DNA from: Letharia columbiana
Lineage: Eukaryota; Ascomycota; Lecanoromycetes; Lecanorales; Parmeliaceae
DNA: 64,000 nt
Assembly (NCBI RefSeq): GCF_014066305.1
Contig: NW_023501043.1
Location: 434,001-498,000 of the forward strand
Direction: 5' to 3'
A model generated the notes under the pieces. That model was not told the DNA's origin. It saw nothing but the letters and a program-made list of their open reading frames with translations, and did no database searches. Positions within the stretch are counted from its first letter, which is position 1, and each line of letters begins with the position of its first letter. Position numbers and translations under genes: made by a program. Of this stretch, positions 22,640 through 33,518 are shown one piece after another.

Positions 22640-23509
22640 AGTTTTATGCCCTATCGAGGACTACCGCGTTTCCCGCTACTATTCAGTCACTTACCGGCTG
22701 GATAGCACGTCTAGCCGACCGTCACGTTCAGGTTAAATCCATCAAGGCCTATCTTATAGGCGTCCGGTCAGCCCATGTGGACATGGGATTCGAGGACCTC
22801 GAGGTCTTCCACCACCCACTATTGCAGCGGGTGATCGCCGGTATTCGCAGACTACGTGGCGAGGCCGATACCAAAGAACGCCGTCCAATCACACGAGACC
22901 TACTGCTCCACATCCTTACCCAATTCGATAAAACTTCCCTAGAGGGAGCCACCCTACATACTTCCTTTTGCCTCGCATTTACGACATTCCTTCGTGTGGG
23001 CGAATTCACATGGTCCCAAGCTGAATCCGAGGATAGCGACTTCGGACGATGGCATATCACAAGACGTTCGATTACGCTACATAGCCACCATATGGAGCTG
23101 TCGCTACCGTCCTCGAAGACGGACCCATTCAGAAGGGGGATCACGCTATCCATTGCCGCTGCAAATAATGACGCCTACCCTATTCGTTCGCTACGAAACT
23201 TGTTCACTCGCTTCCCTGTTAGTGGGTCATCGCCGCTATTCAATCCGGGCAAGGCCTTTACAAGATAGTACGTCACCGCTACACTACGTAGCACTCTACA
23301 CACACTCGGTTACCCGGGTCACTACTCAGGACACTCTTTCCGCAGGGGGGGCCGCTACCTCCGCGAGGGACGCCGGCCTAACCGACGACGAGATTCAACT
23401 ACTTGGCCGTTGGAAGTCTGACTCGTACCGCTTGTACATCGAGACACACCCGGCCTACATCCTCGCCGCATCACGTCGCCTCCAGCGTCCTCATACAGCT
23501 CAGAGCTGA
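22640..23509 (+). pseudogene. DIRS-like tyrosine recombinase
   Basis: Frames 22777-23268 and 22994-23509 together give a tyrosine recombinase. The catalytic residues are visible in order: Arg in FTTFLRVGEF, Lys in SLPSSKTDPF, H-x-x-R in SGHSFRRG, Trp in LLGRWKSD and the nucleophile Tyr in SYRLYI. It would join circular element DNA into the genome. The frame is broken by a TAG at 23266-23268 and by a one-base shift in the G run near 23345. All catalytic residues are still encoded, so loss may be recent. Confidence 0.8.
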
Positions 23510-23697
23510 CAGGTTCCCGTCAGATGTGGGCTATCTGTTTTAGGAGTTTTCCTAAGGCTAAGCTGCATAGTGGACCGCTATCTACGTGCTACTGGGCCTT
23601 AGGACCCAGCCAATCATCATTTAGAACTCATTTGTGCGTGTAGTTTTCGTGGGACGTTTAGCGAGACAGCACTAGGCGTATTCAAAAACGTCTGGAA

Positions 23698-24109
23698 TGC
23701 TTGGCACCGGAGATCTTTCACAACCACACACTCAAAATCGTACTGTAGCATAGAAATCTCTCAGCAAAATGATTCAATAACACTGCTATCGTTAGTATAG
23801 GTCCTAAATGAAAAAATGAAGCTATACTGAAGTCTTGGCATGTTCCTTAGCCCCCCAGTTATCTATTTTTAAGCTTCTTGAGCAGAGGCTATTTCAGTAG
23901 TTGTGGGGATGTAGTTCTTGCTGCGACGGCGAGTGAGGGGCGGCGACGGCGGCCGTTCGGTGGCTGCTGCGTTATTGGTGCGTTTTGGAGGTATAGCTGA
24001 GGTTGTATAGCTGCGATGTAGCTACTTGATTTGAATGATTTTGCGGAGAGATTTCTATGCTACAGTACGAATTTGGGTGTGTGGTGTGAAAGCCAGATGT
24101 TGCCAAAGC
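23698..24109. mobile_element. MITE with ~70-bp terminal inverted repeats
   Basis: The left arm (about 23698-23774, containing CTTTCACAACCACACACTC and GTACTGTAGCATAGAAATCT) is the reverse complement of the right arm (24033-24109). The middle is GC-rich and non-coding (GGCGACGGCGG motifs). It lies between the DIRS-like right end and the LTR element, whose insertion begins 2 bp after it. No TA or longer target duplication is clear. Confidence 0.65.
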
Positions 24110-24115
24110 CACTTG

Positions 24116-24304
24116 TGTCAGCGTGTCTAGTTCCTTCTATGCATGCGTCCTTCCTACATCCTTCCATGCAATTCCATCATTGTTCCTTTCATATAGCTAG
24201 CCATAGATAGCAATGCTTTATTCTCCATCAGCTACATAATAGCTGATAGCCCCACCACTGAATCTACATACATTCTACATTATCACCGTTATACCTCGCT
24301 GAGA
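24116..24304 (+). repeat. 5' LTR of copia-like TRIM
   Basis: 189 bp, starting TGTCAGCGTGTC and ending CTCGCTGAGA. About ten substitutions separate it from the 3' LTR, many of them A/G or C/T. Confidence 0.85.
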
Positions 24305-24318
24305 GGTTATAAGCCTAG
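24305..24318 (+). promoter_or_regulatory. Half-tRNA primer-binding site
   Basis: GGTTATAAGCCTAG corresponds to the complement of the tRNA-iMet anticodon stem-loop (GGGTTATGAGCCC), with G-to-A and G-to-T differences. Confidence 0.55.
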
Positions 24319-24455
24319 ATTAATGCCGATGATAGATATCGCATCAAATCTCACTATCGTCCCCTTTATTGGGCCTAACGAACCACAAACTTGTAAGATC
24401 CATTCCATTCATTTCGAACAGAAGGAAGGATTTACAAAGACAACAGATTTACAAC

Positions 24456-24770
24456 AAGGCCGTTAGGGGAGGATTTTTTCAACAGGATATCAGAAGCCAG
24501 TGTTAGAAGCCAGTACCAGAAGCCAGTGCCAGAGATACCCGATGCCTGTGTCCGATGCCCGTACCAGAAGCCAATACATCCCAAACGAAGTCCATCACTC
24601 GATATACCCAACAAGGCCGTTAGGGGAGGATTTTTTCAACAGGATGTCGAAGCCAGTGTCGAAGCCAGTACCAGAACATGCCAAGATGCCCGATGCCTGT
24701 GTCCGATGCCCGTACCAGACGCCAGTACATCCCAAACGAAGTCAATCACTCGATATACCCTACAGCAAGC
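24456..24770 (+). repeat. Tandem repeat, ~153-bp unit, in copia-like TRIM
   Basis: CAAGGCCGTTAGGGGAGGAT occurs at about 24458 and 24611. Each copy is followed by AGCCAGT/CCAGAAGCC motifs and CCCGATGCCTGTGTCCGATG. The copies are about 90% alike. Confidence 0.75.
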
Positions 24771-25071
24771 CGCCCATCAAGCCCTACACGGTAGGCACCC
24801 ATATCACTTTAAAACAACTACTCACCTACCCCAAAGAACGACCCCATAAAGAACAAGTACACGAGGATACCTAGGACGGTCTGAACGATTCGGAGGATCC
24901 TAAACGGATGTTATTGGACTGGGGGAGTCAAGGAGGAGTGTGAACACCGAGCGATCCCGAGGACACCCAGAACAATCAGAGCGATTCGGAGGACCCTGGA
25001 CCAGAGCACTAGAATGATACATGATTTTGGCGTTGGAATAGAGGTATTTGGATGTCACTAGACAGGGGGAG

Positions 25072-25260
25072 TGTCAGCGTGTCTAGTTCCTTCTATGCAT
25101 GCGTCCTTCCTACATCCTTCCATGCAATTCCATCATTGTTCCTTTCATGTAGTTAGCCATAGATAGCAGTGCTTTGTTCTCCATCAGCTACATAATAGCT
25201 GATGGCCCCACCACTGAATCCACATGCATTCTACATCATCACCGTTGTGCCTCGCTGAGA
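25072..25260 (+). repeat. 3' LTR of copia-like TRIM
   Basis: 189 bp matching 24116-24304, preceded by the polypurine tract GACAGGGGGAG (25061-25071). Confidence 0.85.
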
Positions 25261-25265
25261 ACTTG

Positions 25266-26069
25266 CGTCCTGCATCTATTTAACAAGGATCACTACTCAC
25301 TGAGCTGCAGTCTTCGACACCAAGCGTCATCTGACTCTTTGTCCGCGATGAAATTGGGCCTCTGGCTATCATAGAGGAGAAGAGTTAGAAGACCAATAAT
25401 CCTCTACCCGGCGGCGCCTGCTTCTTTGCCTGCGGATCTACAACGGTCTCTTCCAGATCGAAGTCTCGCCTTATCATTCGCAGCATCGTCTCCCCATTCT
25501 AAGCAAATCCCTCCTGTTCAAGCGATCTATCTAACGGCTCTTCAAAATCCTATCTAATGAACTTGTAGTGGCTCGTACACCAGAACTCTCGTACACCAGA
25601 ACTCTCATACAGTCCCTCTGTTCTTACAACTTCCGCATTCTTTGAAGATTTGGTGCTCTTAAGATCAAAGAATTTTAAACTCTTAAAGACCATTCAGGAT
25701 TTCTCCGGCTCCACAGGTTGGGCAGACCTCGCCTTGCTAGCCACATACGTGATCTCGCCAAATCTCGTAGCTCCATGCATATATTTTGTGAGATAGTTCC
25801 CGCCATTGCAGCCGTGAATGCGGTTCTTCACGTTGTGCGTTGCCATTCCTAGATCCTTTCCCAAACTTTTATCCTATGACCTCTTAGGCTTGGTAATCAG
25901 AGATAGCATTCAAATTTACATAGAGCAGTAGCGGTCAGCCTTCCACATTTGCCAAGGGTCGATGACAATAGGTCTCACACCCTCACAAAACGATCCGAGC
26001 TAAGACAGAGAAGACTAAAGTAGAGAGACGTGCCCTTGGGAATGCTAGCGAGAGTTACGTCTGCTTACG
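25266..26069. other. No gene recognised
   Basis: Balanced composition and short frames only. Nothing recognisable. Confidence 0.35.
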
Positions 26070-26170
26070 TAAAGGTTTGAATAAACATTCTACCTATTGG
26101 ACATGGCTTACATACATTGGACCGCCCTTCCCTAGTCGCAACTTGACGAATGGGCGGGAATACCCCGTGA
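26070..26170 (-). pseudogene. Duplicated fragment of the JmjC gene
   Basis: The sequence matches 27724-27825, the exon 1/intron/exon 2 junction of the JmjC gene, at roughly 85% identity. It includes the splice donor region CTTACATACATTG and the downstream CGCCCTTCCCTAGTCGCAAC. No other part of the gene is seen beside it, so it is a broken duplicate or the scar of a larger paralogue. Confidence 0.7.
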
Positions 26171-26940
26171 AGGAATCCTAGGATTCCCAGGTCTCTCATG
26201 TCTTAAGAAAATGGCACCAATCCAGTATCAATGTCACCAGATACGCCGATGTCCCGCCTACAAAACACTCCTTATCGACGGTCGTTGTGAATTTGAGAGC
26301 TGAAAGAACAGCTCTGTATGCCCAACATGTCAGTAGAAGCACCCTGCGAATAGGTTCCTAATTCTTAACCCTCATCGAGTATTCTGCCGTTTGGAGGCCG
26401 CATTTCTGGGCCTGAATGAATTCGTGGGGCCCTGCCACAGCACGACCATCCGCTGCTGCGCATGTCGCCGCTATTGATGGCTGAAGAACTTCTGTACCCG
26501 CTGTACGATCAGCATGACCCCAGTATACTACAGCAAGGCTCACTATTGATAGATGGCTGAATATTTGCGCGTCAAATCATTCAGATACTCCAAGTCCCAC
26601 AGTCATAAGAAGACGAAGCCCAGCTGCTTGGGCAATGATGTAAATGCGAAGTAAATCAAGGGCGTCAAGGCGAAGAGGAAGTCTGGAAGACTGCTCGGTT
26701 GCAATGGTTTCCATATCTTGAAACGAGGGCTAAATTATACAGTTGGCTGTTTAAATGAAGGTAAGCATTGCTGGCAGTCCGAACGTTCTGAAGATGCTTC
26801 TGAAAGTGCAACGCCTAAGCAGTATGCGCTAGATGGTCCCTATGTCAGCGGGTGAATATGGCTATGGTTGATGAGACGATTACACCTACTGCATGGCGAC
26901 TGAATCGTGAAGGTAGGCCTGGGAGTCCTCCTTTTCCTTG

Positions 26941-27032
26941 CTGTCCCAACGGACAACGGCCCTGTCCATAAGGACATTCAATTTGGCTGCTGTCCCAACG
27001 GACGGCGGCCTTGTCCATAAGGACTTCTGAAC
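26941..27032. repeat. Two-copy tandem repeat with small palindromes
   Basis: CTGTCCCAACGGACAACGGC at 26941 recurs (with two changes) at 26990, period 49. Each unit holds two mini-hairpins, GTCCCAACGGAC and GTCCATAAGGAC. Confidence 0.7.
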
Positions 27033-27290
27033 TATCTACCTTAGCATTGCTACAGGGTGCTACTCAAGAGCCGTACTAGTTATCTCGAAACGTCCTCGTT
27101 CGACAATTATTGCCCGTGATATCGGCGTTGAAACGGATGAACATTTTTCTTACCCTCGGCTTTGAGCCATTTTGTCAGTGCTAAATTACTCCTTACGCCT
27201 TGACTTCGCCATCAAATACGTATAACTGCCTGTCCGCGTTGTGGTTCCCTTTGTATCCATAATCTTTGCTAGTTCAAGTCCATCCAATTG

Positions 27291-28854
27291 TTAAGTTGGG
27301 TGAGACATCTTTCCCTGATTCTCGCCAAATGTCATCAATTCTTTGACCCAACCTTCCTTCTTAGCCCTTGCCACAAACACACGTCGTTCCTCCATATACT
27401 CCGGCGTTTTATCAAGATGCGGCGGTTTCCCTCTAACAAACGCTTGCAAAGCCCATGCCAGAAGCTTCATTCGCTCCATCAAGAGGGCATCCAGTTGACC
27501 TCCAGACCTGCCTCTCTCAATGTTATGCTCGCAGTGCATTGCGAAGGTCGCAAAGACTTGGGCTGAAAGGTCGTCATTGGTACATTGCGGATGATCCTCC
27601 AAAAACCTCACGGTCCGGATTGCCCAAGGTACGTTCGGCTGCGTCAGAAAGAAACAACCCCGCACAAAAGAATCCTCTTCGGTATAGACAGCATGGACGA
27701 AACCCGGAGGTAAAATGCTTAGGTAAAGGTTAGAATGAACGTTCTACTTCTTGGACATGGCTTACATACATTGAATCGCCCTTCCCTAGTCGCAACTTGG
27801 CGAATGAGCGGGAATAACCCTGTGACTCATCTGCACCATATTCGATAAAGCGATCTAGGTCTTCCTGTGGCATGTGAGCCACAGAATGTCCCGTATAGAA
27901 TATTTTCACCCCGTGATCATTGGTGATAAAGGTCATTAGTCCATTGTCGCTGTGGAATTTGGACATTGCGCCTTTGGTGGCACAAAGCGCGAATTCGGTC
28001 GACAGTGTATCGTGGGTTGTTCGTGACAGCGACCCAGCTGGGTTCATCGAACGCTTGTATAGGTCACAACCCGCAATGACCGGCGGCGTCCAGCCTGAGC
28101 CGGTATAATTCCCTACATCCAAACAGTTCCATGGAGTTCCTTCGGCGGTTAGTCGCATCTTCTGCCTCTCCTTCAATTCACCAATCGTCGTAGGGGTGGG
28201 TAACAGAAGGTCATTGTCCTTATCTGCTTTCATATCGTACGACTGAATCGCGACTTTGTCGGTATCTTTGTGTCGAGCTAGCCAGGCGTCGATTGACTTC
28301 GGTATGTTCTCGTCCTTTTGGAAGCTCTCGCCCAGTGTACTTTTCGCTGGAATAAAGGCTGGGACTTCCATTTTTTGTGAAGTAAGGACGTCGTTCAACT
28401 GCTTACCAGTCGTAATGATCTGAACAGAGATATGAGGCGTTCTCTTTTCCTCTTCGGTCCGATACTGCGCGGATACCCGAGGCCAGAGATTTCTCACGTT
28501 TTCAGCCACAATTCCCGTCATGCCAGCGCGTAGTCTCGTGTCGTACAAGTCCCATTCGTTGCCGGATCGCGCCTCCAAAGAGTCATAGCAATGTAGCCTA
28601 TTGCCAAAATGCGCGCTTTGCTCTAGTATGGTTCCTTCAATTTCGTAGAACTTGAGTTGTTGATAACCGCAAGGCTCTGGACCGACAAGTATGCTGTCTT
28701 TCCCCAGACAGCGTTGAGCTTTGGTTCGTTCCTCTCTTTCAGCTCGTTTTCGTTTGGTATCCTTTCGAACAACTTCTCCAGCTCCTCTTCTTCTCTTGCC
28801 CAATGGCTGTCTGCCTGCCTGTCCGTCGCTCGCCCCGTCCATTTCCATATCCAT
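27291..28854 (-). CDS. JmjC-domain protein (two exons, intron 27718-27769)
   Basis: Exon 1 is 28854-27770 and exon 2 is 27717-27291. The 52-bp intron has donor GTATGT and acceptor AAG and joins in frame to give 503 aa. Residues 12-45 are a basic, nuclear-targeting-like tract (GKRRRGAGEVVRKDTKRKR). The JmjC/cupin fold shows the iron ligands H301 and D303 (KFHSDNG), K317 (HGVKIFYTG) as a likely 2-oxoglutarate contact, and the distal H370 (ILPPGFVHAVYT). The family are Fe(II)/2-oxoglutarate oxygenases, often histone demethylases, but no PHD, Tudor or other reader is present, so the substrate is unknown. The C-terminal ~130 aa are helical and unassigned. Start chosen at the first ATG of the open frame. 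All triad residues are intact, so it may be functional. Confidence 0.8.
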
Positions 28855-28934
28855 GTCCTGGCCGTAAGGCGCGCCAGCACTGGCACAACCCTTAGCTCTA
28901 CCCGATTGTTGGGCTGTGAATGACGCGCCACCAA

Positions 28935-29449
28935 TCTCCTCGTCTGGTGCTTTCCTCTGCGCTCTGATACCTCAACTATGGCTTACTTTTTCAATCGAAC
29001 GTGTCTGCCGAGGCCCTGCGTCGAATGCTTTTAACGTAATGTCACATCAAATGAGGGCTCACCTAACTTACCGAGAGTCAGCTTCTCCCCTGCGCGCCTA
29101 CTTGTTGCCTCAAGAGTACATAATAGTCCTTCGAGCTCGCTCGATGTAAAGATAGAGTATTTGAAAGGGTAGGCTGCCTTCTCTGGCTGACTCTAGAAGG
29201 CGGACACCCTCGCTTGTCCCTCTTTGTTCGAGATGGTGAGACGTTCAAATTGGCGGGCCTGGTAGATGAGCTACGCGCTATGGATACGAAAGGCCAGGTG
29301 AACCATTGAACTGAGTGCGAAGTGATCTGCAGTGCTCAGCTGCGTAAAATACTTCTTTACTCTGGAGGATGTGCAATTGCCTCAGCAAGAAGGCCGCTCA
29401 AAAGAAAATCCCTGAGAACTTCCCAAAAGGATCATTTCATGGCCAGGCA
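28935..29449. other. Upstream region of JmjC gene, no other gene seen
   Basis: Balanced composition and no recognisable coding exon. It would contain the JmjC promoter, but no core element stands out. Confidence 0.35.
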
Positions 29450-29715
29450 CCAGTGGGTGGCATAACCCCTTGCCGGTCTTGGCAACCACCAACATATTGG
29501 CAGTGTTGCGATAAACACACCACTATAATGAAATTTCTTGAGATTCTAAGACTTCGAGGATTAATCATTAAGGTCTGGACTGACTAAAAGTCGAGTTGTA
29601 TCCCATTGTAATTGTTCATAGTGAAGTGAGGACTGCTGCAAGTGGTGAACACATATTGATATTCAGCCCTACTGCCAAGACCGGCAAAGGGTTACCTTAT
29701 ACCACCACCCACTGG
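29450..29715. mobile_element. MITE with ~50-bp imperfect inverted ends
   Basis: The left end CCAGTGGGTGGCATAACC, with CTTGCCGGTCTTGGCA following, is mirrored on the right by TGCCAAGACCGGCAAAGGG and CCACCCACTGG. The interior does not code. No target duplication is clear. Confidence 0.6.
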
Positions 29716-31202
29716 TTGTGAAAGCCGTATAGCGAGATGTTCCATCATCAGTATGTGGTGATGACGAAGTCGTTTTTGGAGACTGGATCCCCCGGAAGCT
29801 ACCTTACCCTTAGTGGGTCGACCCGCAGTGCCGCAGATGATTCTCGTGGCACTCTACTTTAGTTAAACTCTAGTGGCTACCGTACCGTCTTTTACACTTT
29901 TCACATCCAGCCTCTGCTAATTTTCGTGAGCAACTATAAGCCAGTCTCGAATCTCGATGGGCGGGTTGAAATGTGCCAAGCCACTACTCGGGAGCTGAGG
30001 GGGCCCAGCCCGATGTGAAAACACCCTGTACGCAAAAAATCTTCTCCTTCCATATGATCATATCAGAGTTCAGACAGCAAAATTGGCTTTCTGGCTACAC
30101 CGACGACAAACGGCCTGCTCTGTTAAGGCAGGTATAAACCCGGCCACGCTTACGTCCCAGCGCAAAGTATGATGGGAAGCCAAAAAGATTGTTTACGTTC
30201 ATACACAGGCGAATTGCAAAAGAAGCTTGAACAGAGCGAAACCTTTACACACCTGCGGGGGTCGAAGAAATATACGCCATAGACATCCGGTGGCGCTAGC
30301 AGATCCTCGCAGATCATACAGAATGGGGGATTCAAGAAGATTTCAATGTCGACCTAGCCGATGGCTATCTCACATCGGGGTACTCTCCGCCTTTATCGCT
30401 CTCGCTGCCACACAGCAGAGTGCAGGTCTCTATATCGGTACGTCCACCCCCGAGGGTTGTATCCTGAAAGCCTGCTAATGATGGTAAATAGGGTTTCCTG
30501 TCTACGCTGTGGACTCCCACTTCCAAGAGAATGGAAAGCAAGTGTTGCATCTATCCCAATACCTGCGAATGCACTAGTTCCCCCCTGAGACCCAACGATG
30601 AAAAAGCGCACAAAGCCATCTCTTCCAAAGAGGAGCGTGGCGGAGGAGAAGAGAAGGCCATCAAAGACATAGTGGGGAAGTTGAGAGGGAGAGAGGTAGC
30701 GATGTGAGAGGTGGTCACTGGGGAACGCCTACTACGAGGCTCTGAAGCGGGCAGACCGTAACATCGGTGGTTCGCTGTCGACACCACGGGGATTGCATCG
30801 ATGGAAGAAAGAGTTGGAGCCACTGTGGTACCGTATGTCGGTCTACTCCTTCCCACAGCAATATTGAAGGTTCTGATTAGTATAAAGTGCTTCATCCATG
30901 TTCCCCACGCCTCGCGGTGGCACCCTCAATGCGGGGTCTCGAGGATGTTCAGAGCAAGCTCGATTGATACGGCAGCAACTGTGAGAGCGGTGATCGAGAT
31001 CATACCCGGGGAGCGGAAACTCAGACGAGCTTATGCCTCTCACCCAGGATACAGACATCAACTCCGATGGCGACAGGCTTACGTATTCTAACGCGCTCAG
31101 GTCACCGTCGATCCTCCGGAGATTTCTATTTCCTCATCTCCCTGAAAAGCAAGATCCTCGCGGACGCCGATTGAAAGGAGTGGGCATACATGTTTAGAGG
31201 GG
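29716..31202. other. No gene recognised
   Basis: Several short frames on both strands, none with a recognisable domain. Composition is balanced, so old decayed genes are possible. Confidence 0.35.
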
Positions 31203-31367
31203 TGATTTTGAGATCTACGAGAGTACCGCCGAGGAATACATCATCAAGGATATCTTGGGTGAACTCGATGGCCCCAGCAAGCCCATGCTGGCCTTTCGCA
31301 AGGTCTTCGACGAAACTAAGACACGGCTCCCACGAGCTCGAAGCTGGGACTGCGGAGTGTATAGATA
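31203..31367 (+). pseudogene. Short coding-like fragment, unknown
   Basis: One frame reads DFEIYESTAEEYIIKDILG, then FRKVFDETKTRLPRARSW and stops at a TAA at 31365. The amphipathic, charged composition is protein-like, and the flanks on both sides are broken. I do not recognise the family. Confidence 0.25.
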
Positions 31368-31929
31368 ACGTCAGAGAGCGCGTTTCCGTTTAATAGGTTG
31401 CTGTGTTGAGTCAGATTACGGGTTACACGTCAACGAGGTGTCGAGAGACGCTGAAGGTGCTTGTCAAGGACGGGCATAACATAGCCAGACTAGAGGTAAT
31501 CTCGGGGTGGATCAGTCTGGAGTATAAGAAGGATGAGGAGTAAATAGCCCTTCAGGAGAACCCTAAATTTGGCGATAGATCTTCATATAGTACCTTAGAT
31601 TGCGAACTCCGCTGCACCCGCTACATAAATTCCACCTCGATCGGCAGCGCCGATGCGCCTCGGTGGCTCGCCTCAGATCATTTCTCGTTGATGAGGGCGG
31701 CGACTAGACTGGATAGTGTAGGATTTAAGTTGTTGGTAGAACGAGATTAAGTACTTATGAAAATGGTCGTCCACTTGCAACCTGATGGATATCAAGACTT
31801 TCTATTTGATATACAAACCTCAAGCATTTAGATAACGATATAGTTGAGATAATCAGGCTTAATTTCTGTGATCCTGTGTTTATAATGTCCTTTCTGCCGA
31901 ACGCTCACAATCCTTTCGGATTGTCGCAT

Positions 31930-32800
31930 CAAAAAGATCGCTGACCCTGAGTATTATCCACTTTGATGAAAAGCACGATTCCTTCTGGTCTGAACCTTAC
32001 ATGCATTGCTCCCTCGAGATCCCTTACCACGCGCTACATATAGGACCTTAAGACTGATATCTAGCACGAGAAAAGCATCAGGCCTTATGCGAATGTTGGC
32101 ATCAGTGAGAGCGCCAATGGCCATCTGCTCCGGGTGTTCTCATCGTATAGCACAATCCCTGGCTGTACCCCGCTATACGCCACGCCTACGTTTTCCAACA
32201 GTTTGAGAGCGTTGAAAATCGTTCGTGGCGTAGGGCTCGCACGTTGGAAGCACAGGGCCACGGGAGAGAGGAGCATCCGTGTCGAAGAGGTCTTGCACCA
32301 CTCACACCACATGTTGTCGGAGGCGTTGTGGACTCGGATGGTTTGTGGGCAAGGTGCCGTTTGGGGCAAGGGCACTGCACTAGCGAGGTTCTCTTTTGGC
32401 ATTCATGTTGCGTGAATGGTCTGCGTGTACATGCGCAACAGGTATTTCTCCATCGCGCGGCGATTGAGAAGCTCGAGGAAAGCACTTATTTCTAAAGAGC
32501 TGACGGCTCTCGAAGCATCGCATAAGATTGCGCAGACCACTGTTGGTCTTGTAGATAGTGGCGTCGAGTATATGGGGCCCCAGCGGGCAAAGGGCCCGGT
32601 TTTGGAATGGAAGTGTGGTACTATCAATGACGTTAGCAGGTATTGTGACGCTGTGATGGCGCCCGGGAACTTGTACGCGTGATGAGCCCGCACCTACTAT
32701 CACCACAGTCTTTTCACGGCGTCCGAACAAGTCACCCAGCATAAACTCGTGATGCGTTGTCGTTGGAGCTGATGAAGGCAACTGATAAATTGCCGCCCTC
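31930..32800 (-). pseudogene. Sir2-family NAD-dependent deacylase pseudogene
   Basis: Motifs appear in the order of a Sir2 domain but in three different frames: REKTVVIVGAG (the NAD-binding GAGIS region, damaged after GAG), then FLELLNRRAMEKYLLRMYTQ followed by a broken NID, then a CEWC half of the zinc site, then GVQPGIVLYDE, AIGALTDANIRIRPDAFLV and VRFRPEGIVLFI near the end. In intact enzymes these bind NAD, zinc and the acyl-lysine peptide. The frameshifts and lost residues make this copy dead. A basic frame at 33106-32800 may be the old N-terminal extension. Confidence 0.7.
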
Positions 32801-33169
32801 GGCACTTTTGGCTTTAGGATTCGAGCTTTCTTCTTGTTTCTGTACGCGTCGCGATCTTCCGCTGCTTGTAGTGCTTTGCCTGTGCCGTGGTCTTTCTTGA
32901 GTAGCTATCTGAGGCAGTGTGGACTCACGGACCATGGCTTGTGATCTGTGTTGGATTCGTTCCGGCCTAAATATCAGCCGAGTACTAGGTTGACTGCCTG
33001 TTAGGGCCTGGAGCCACGTTGTTTTCAAAGGCAGAGAGAATTCACAACAATCAGTAGAAACGTACTCGTATATAGATGATAGAGTACTCGGAAGTGCCCG
33101 ATGCACGGTCTAAAATCCGATAAGTCCGGCGTAACATCAAAATATCTTCAAAATTCTATAGTAAATCGA

Positions 33170-33295
33170 TATAATAATAATATCACTAATTGCATAATCC
33201 TTAAGAAAGAAAAAACTTTTCTATAGTTCTAACACACCCTAAAATCAAAAATCAAAAATTTTAGTTTTTCTATATACGTTTACAAGTACAATTGT
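33170..33295. repeat. Single copy of an inverted-repeat arm seen at 59757-59850
   Basis: GCATAATCCTTAAGAAAGAA and ACACACCCTAAAATCAAAAATC correspond to 59760-59830 and, in reverse, to 60190-60270. Here only one arm is present, so it is a solo or truncated copy. Confidence 0.6.
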
Positions 33296-33396
33296 CAGGA
33301 AACAATGTGACTATGTCATGATTTGGTGCACCAGGTAGAAGACTTAAAGAATTAATTTGCGGGTGAAAAGGGAAATAATGGTTACATTCGTATTGA

Positions 33397-33422
33397 CTCT
33401 TAGCGTTGGCTGAGGTTTAGAA
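33397..33422. repeat. Element terminus shared with 44930-44957 and 58976-59003
   Basis: TAGCGTTGGCTGAGGTTTAG is found at all three loci. At the other two it lies upstream of a minus-strand frame encoding the RQPPQYGG-type protein; here no such frame follows. Confidence 0.5.
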
Positions 33423-33518
33423 ACATCCTGCTGGGCGAAATGGTCCAAGTTTCGTCCCCTCTTCAGTCCACACGCCATCCGGCGTATGAGGCCGCACAGC
33501 AGTCTTTCAACAGTAAAT

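Larger units (their letters stand above)
20316..23675 (+). mobile_element. DIRS-like tyrosine-recombinase retrotransposon (degraded)
   Basis: The termini (CGCCACAGCTTGACT on the left, AGACAGCACTAG on the right) are shared with 7756-8091, and the left end also with 45031-45167. The order inside is a Gag remnant, then reverse transcriptase with HYLDDF, then RNase H, then a tyrosine recombinase. That combination defines the DIRS order, which integrates with a recombinase instead of a DDE integrase and makes no target duplication; none is seen. Compared with the copy at 41151-43590, about 1 kb of gag is deleted. Frameshifts and stops show it is inactive. Confidence 0.8.
24111..25265 (+). mobile_element. 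Complete non-autonomous LTR element (copia-like) with TSD
   Basis: Two 189-bp LTRs (24116-24304 and 25072-25260) start TGTCAGCG and end CGCTGAGA. A 5-bp target duplication ACTTG flanks the unit (24111-24115 and 25261-25265). Directly inside the left LTR, GGTTATAAGCCT (24305) matches the complement of the initiator tRNA-Met anticodon loop, the half-tRNA primer used by copia-type elements. GACAGGGGGAG before the right LTR is the polypurine tract. The 767-bp interior encodes no enzyme. It is a TRIM-like element dependent on an autonomous copia. Confidence 0.85.

Noticed and set aside
22749..23153. A 134-codon minus-strand gene
   Set aside because: It is the antisense of the tyrosine recombinase, whose conserved residues are on the plus strand.
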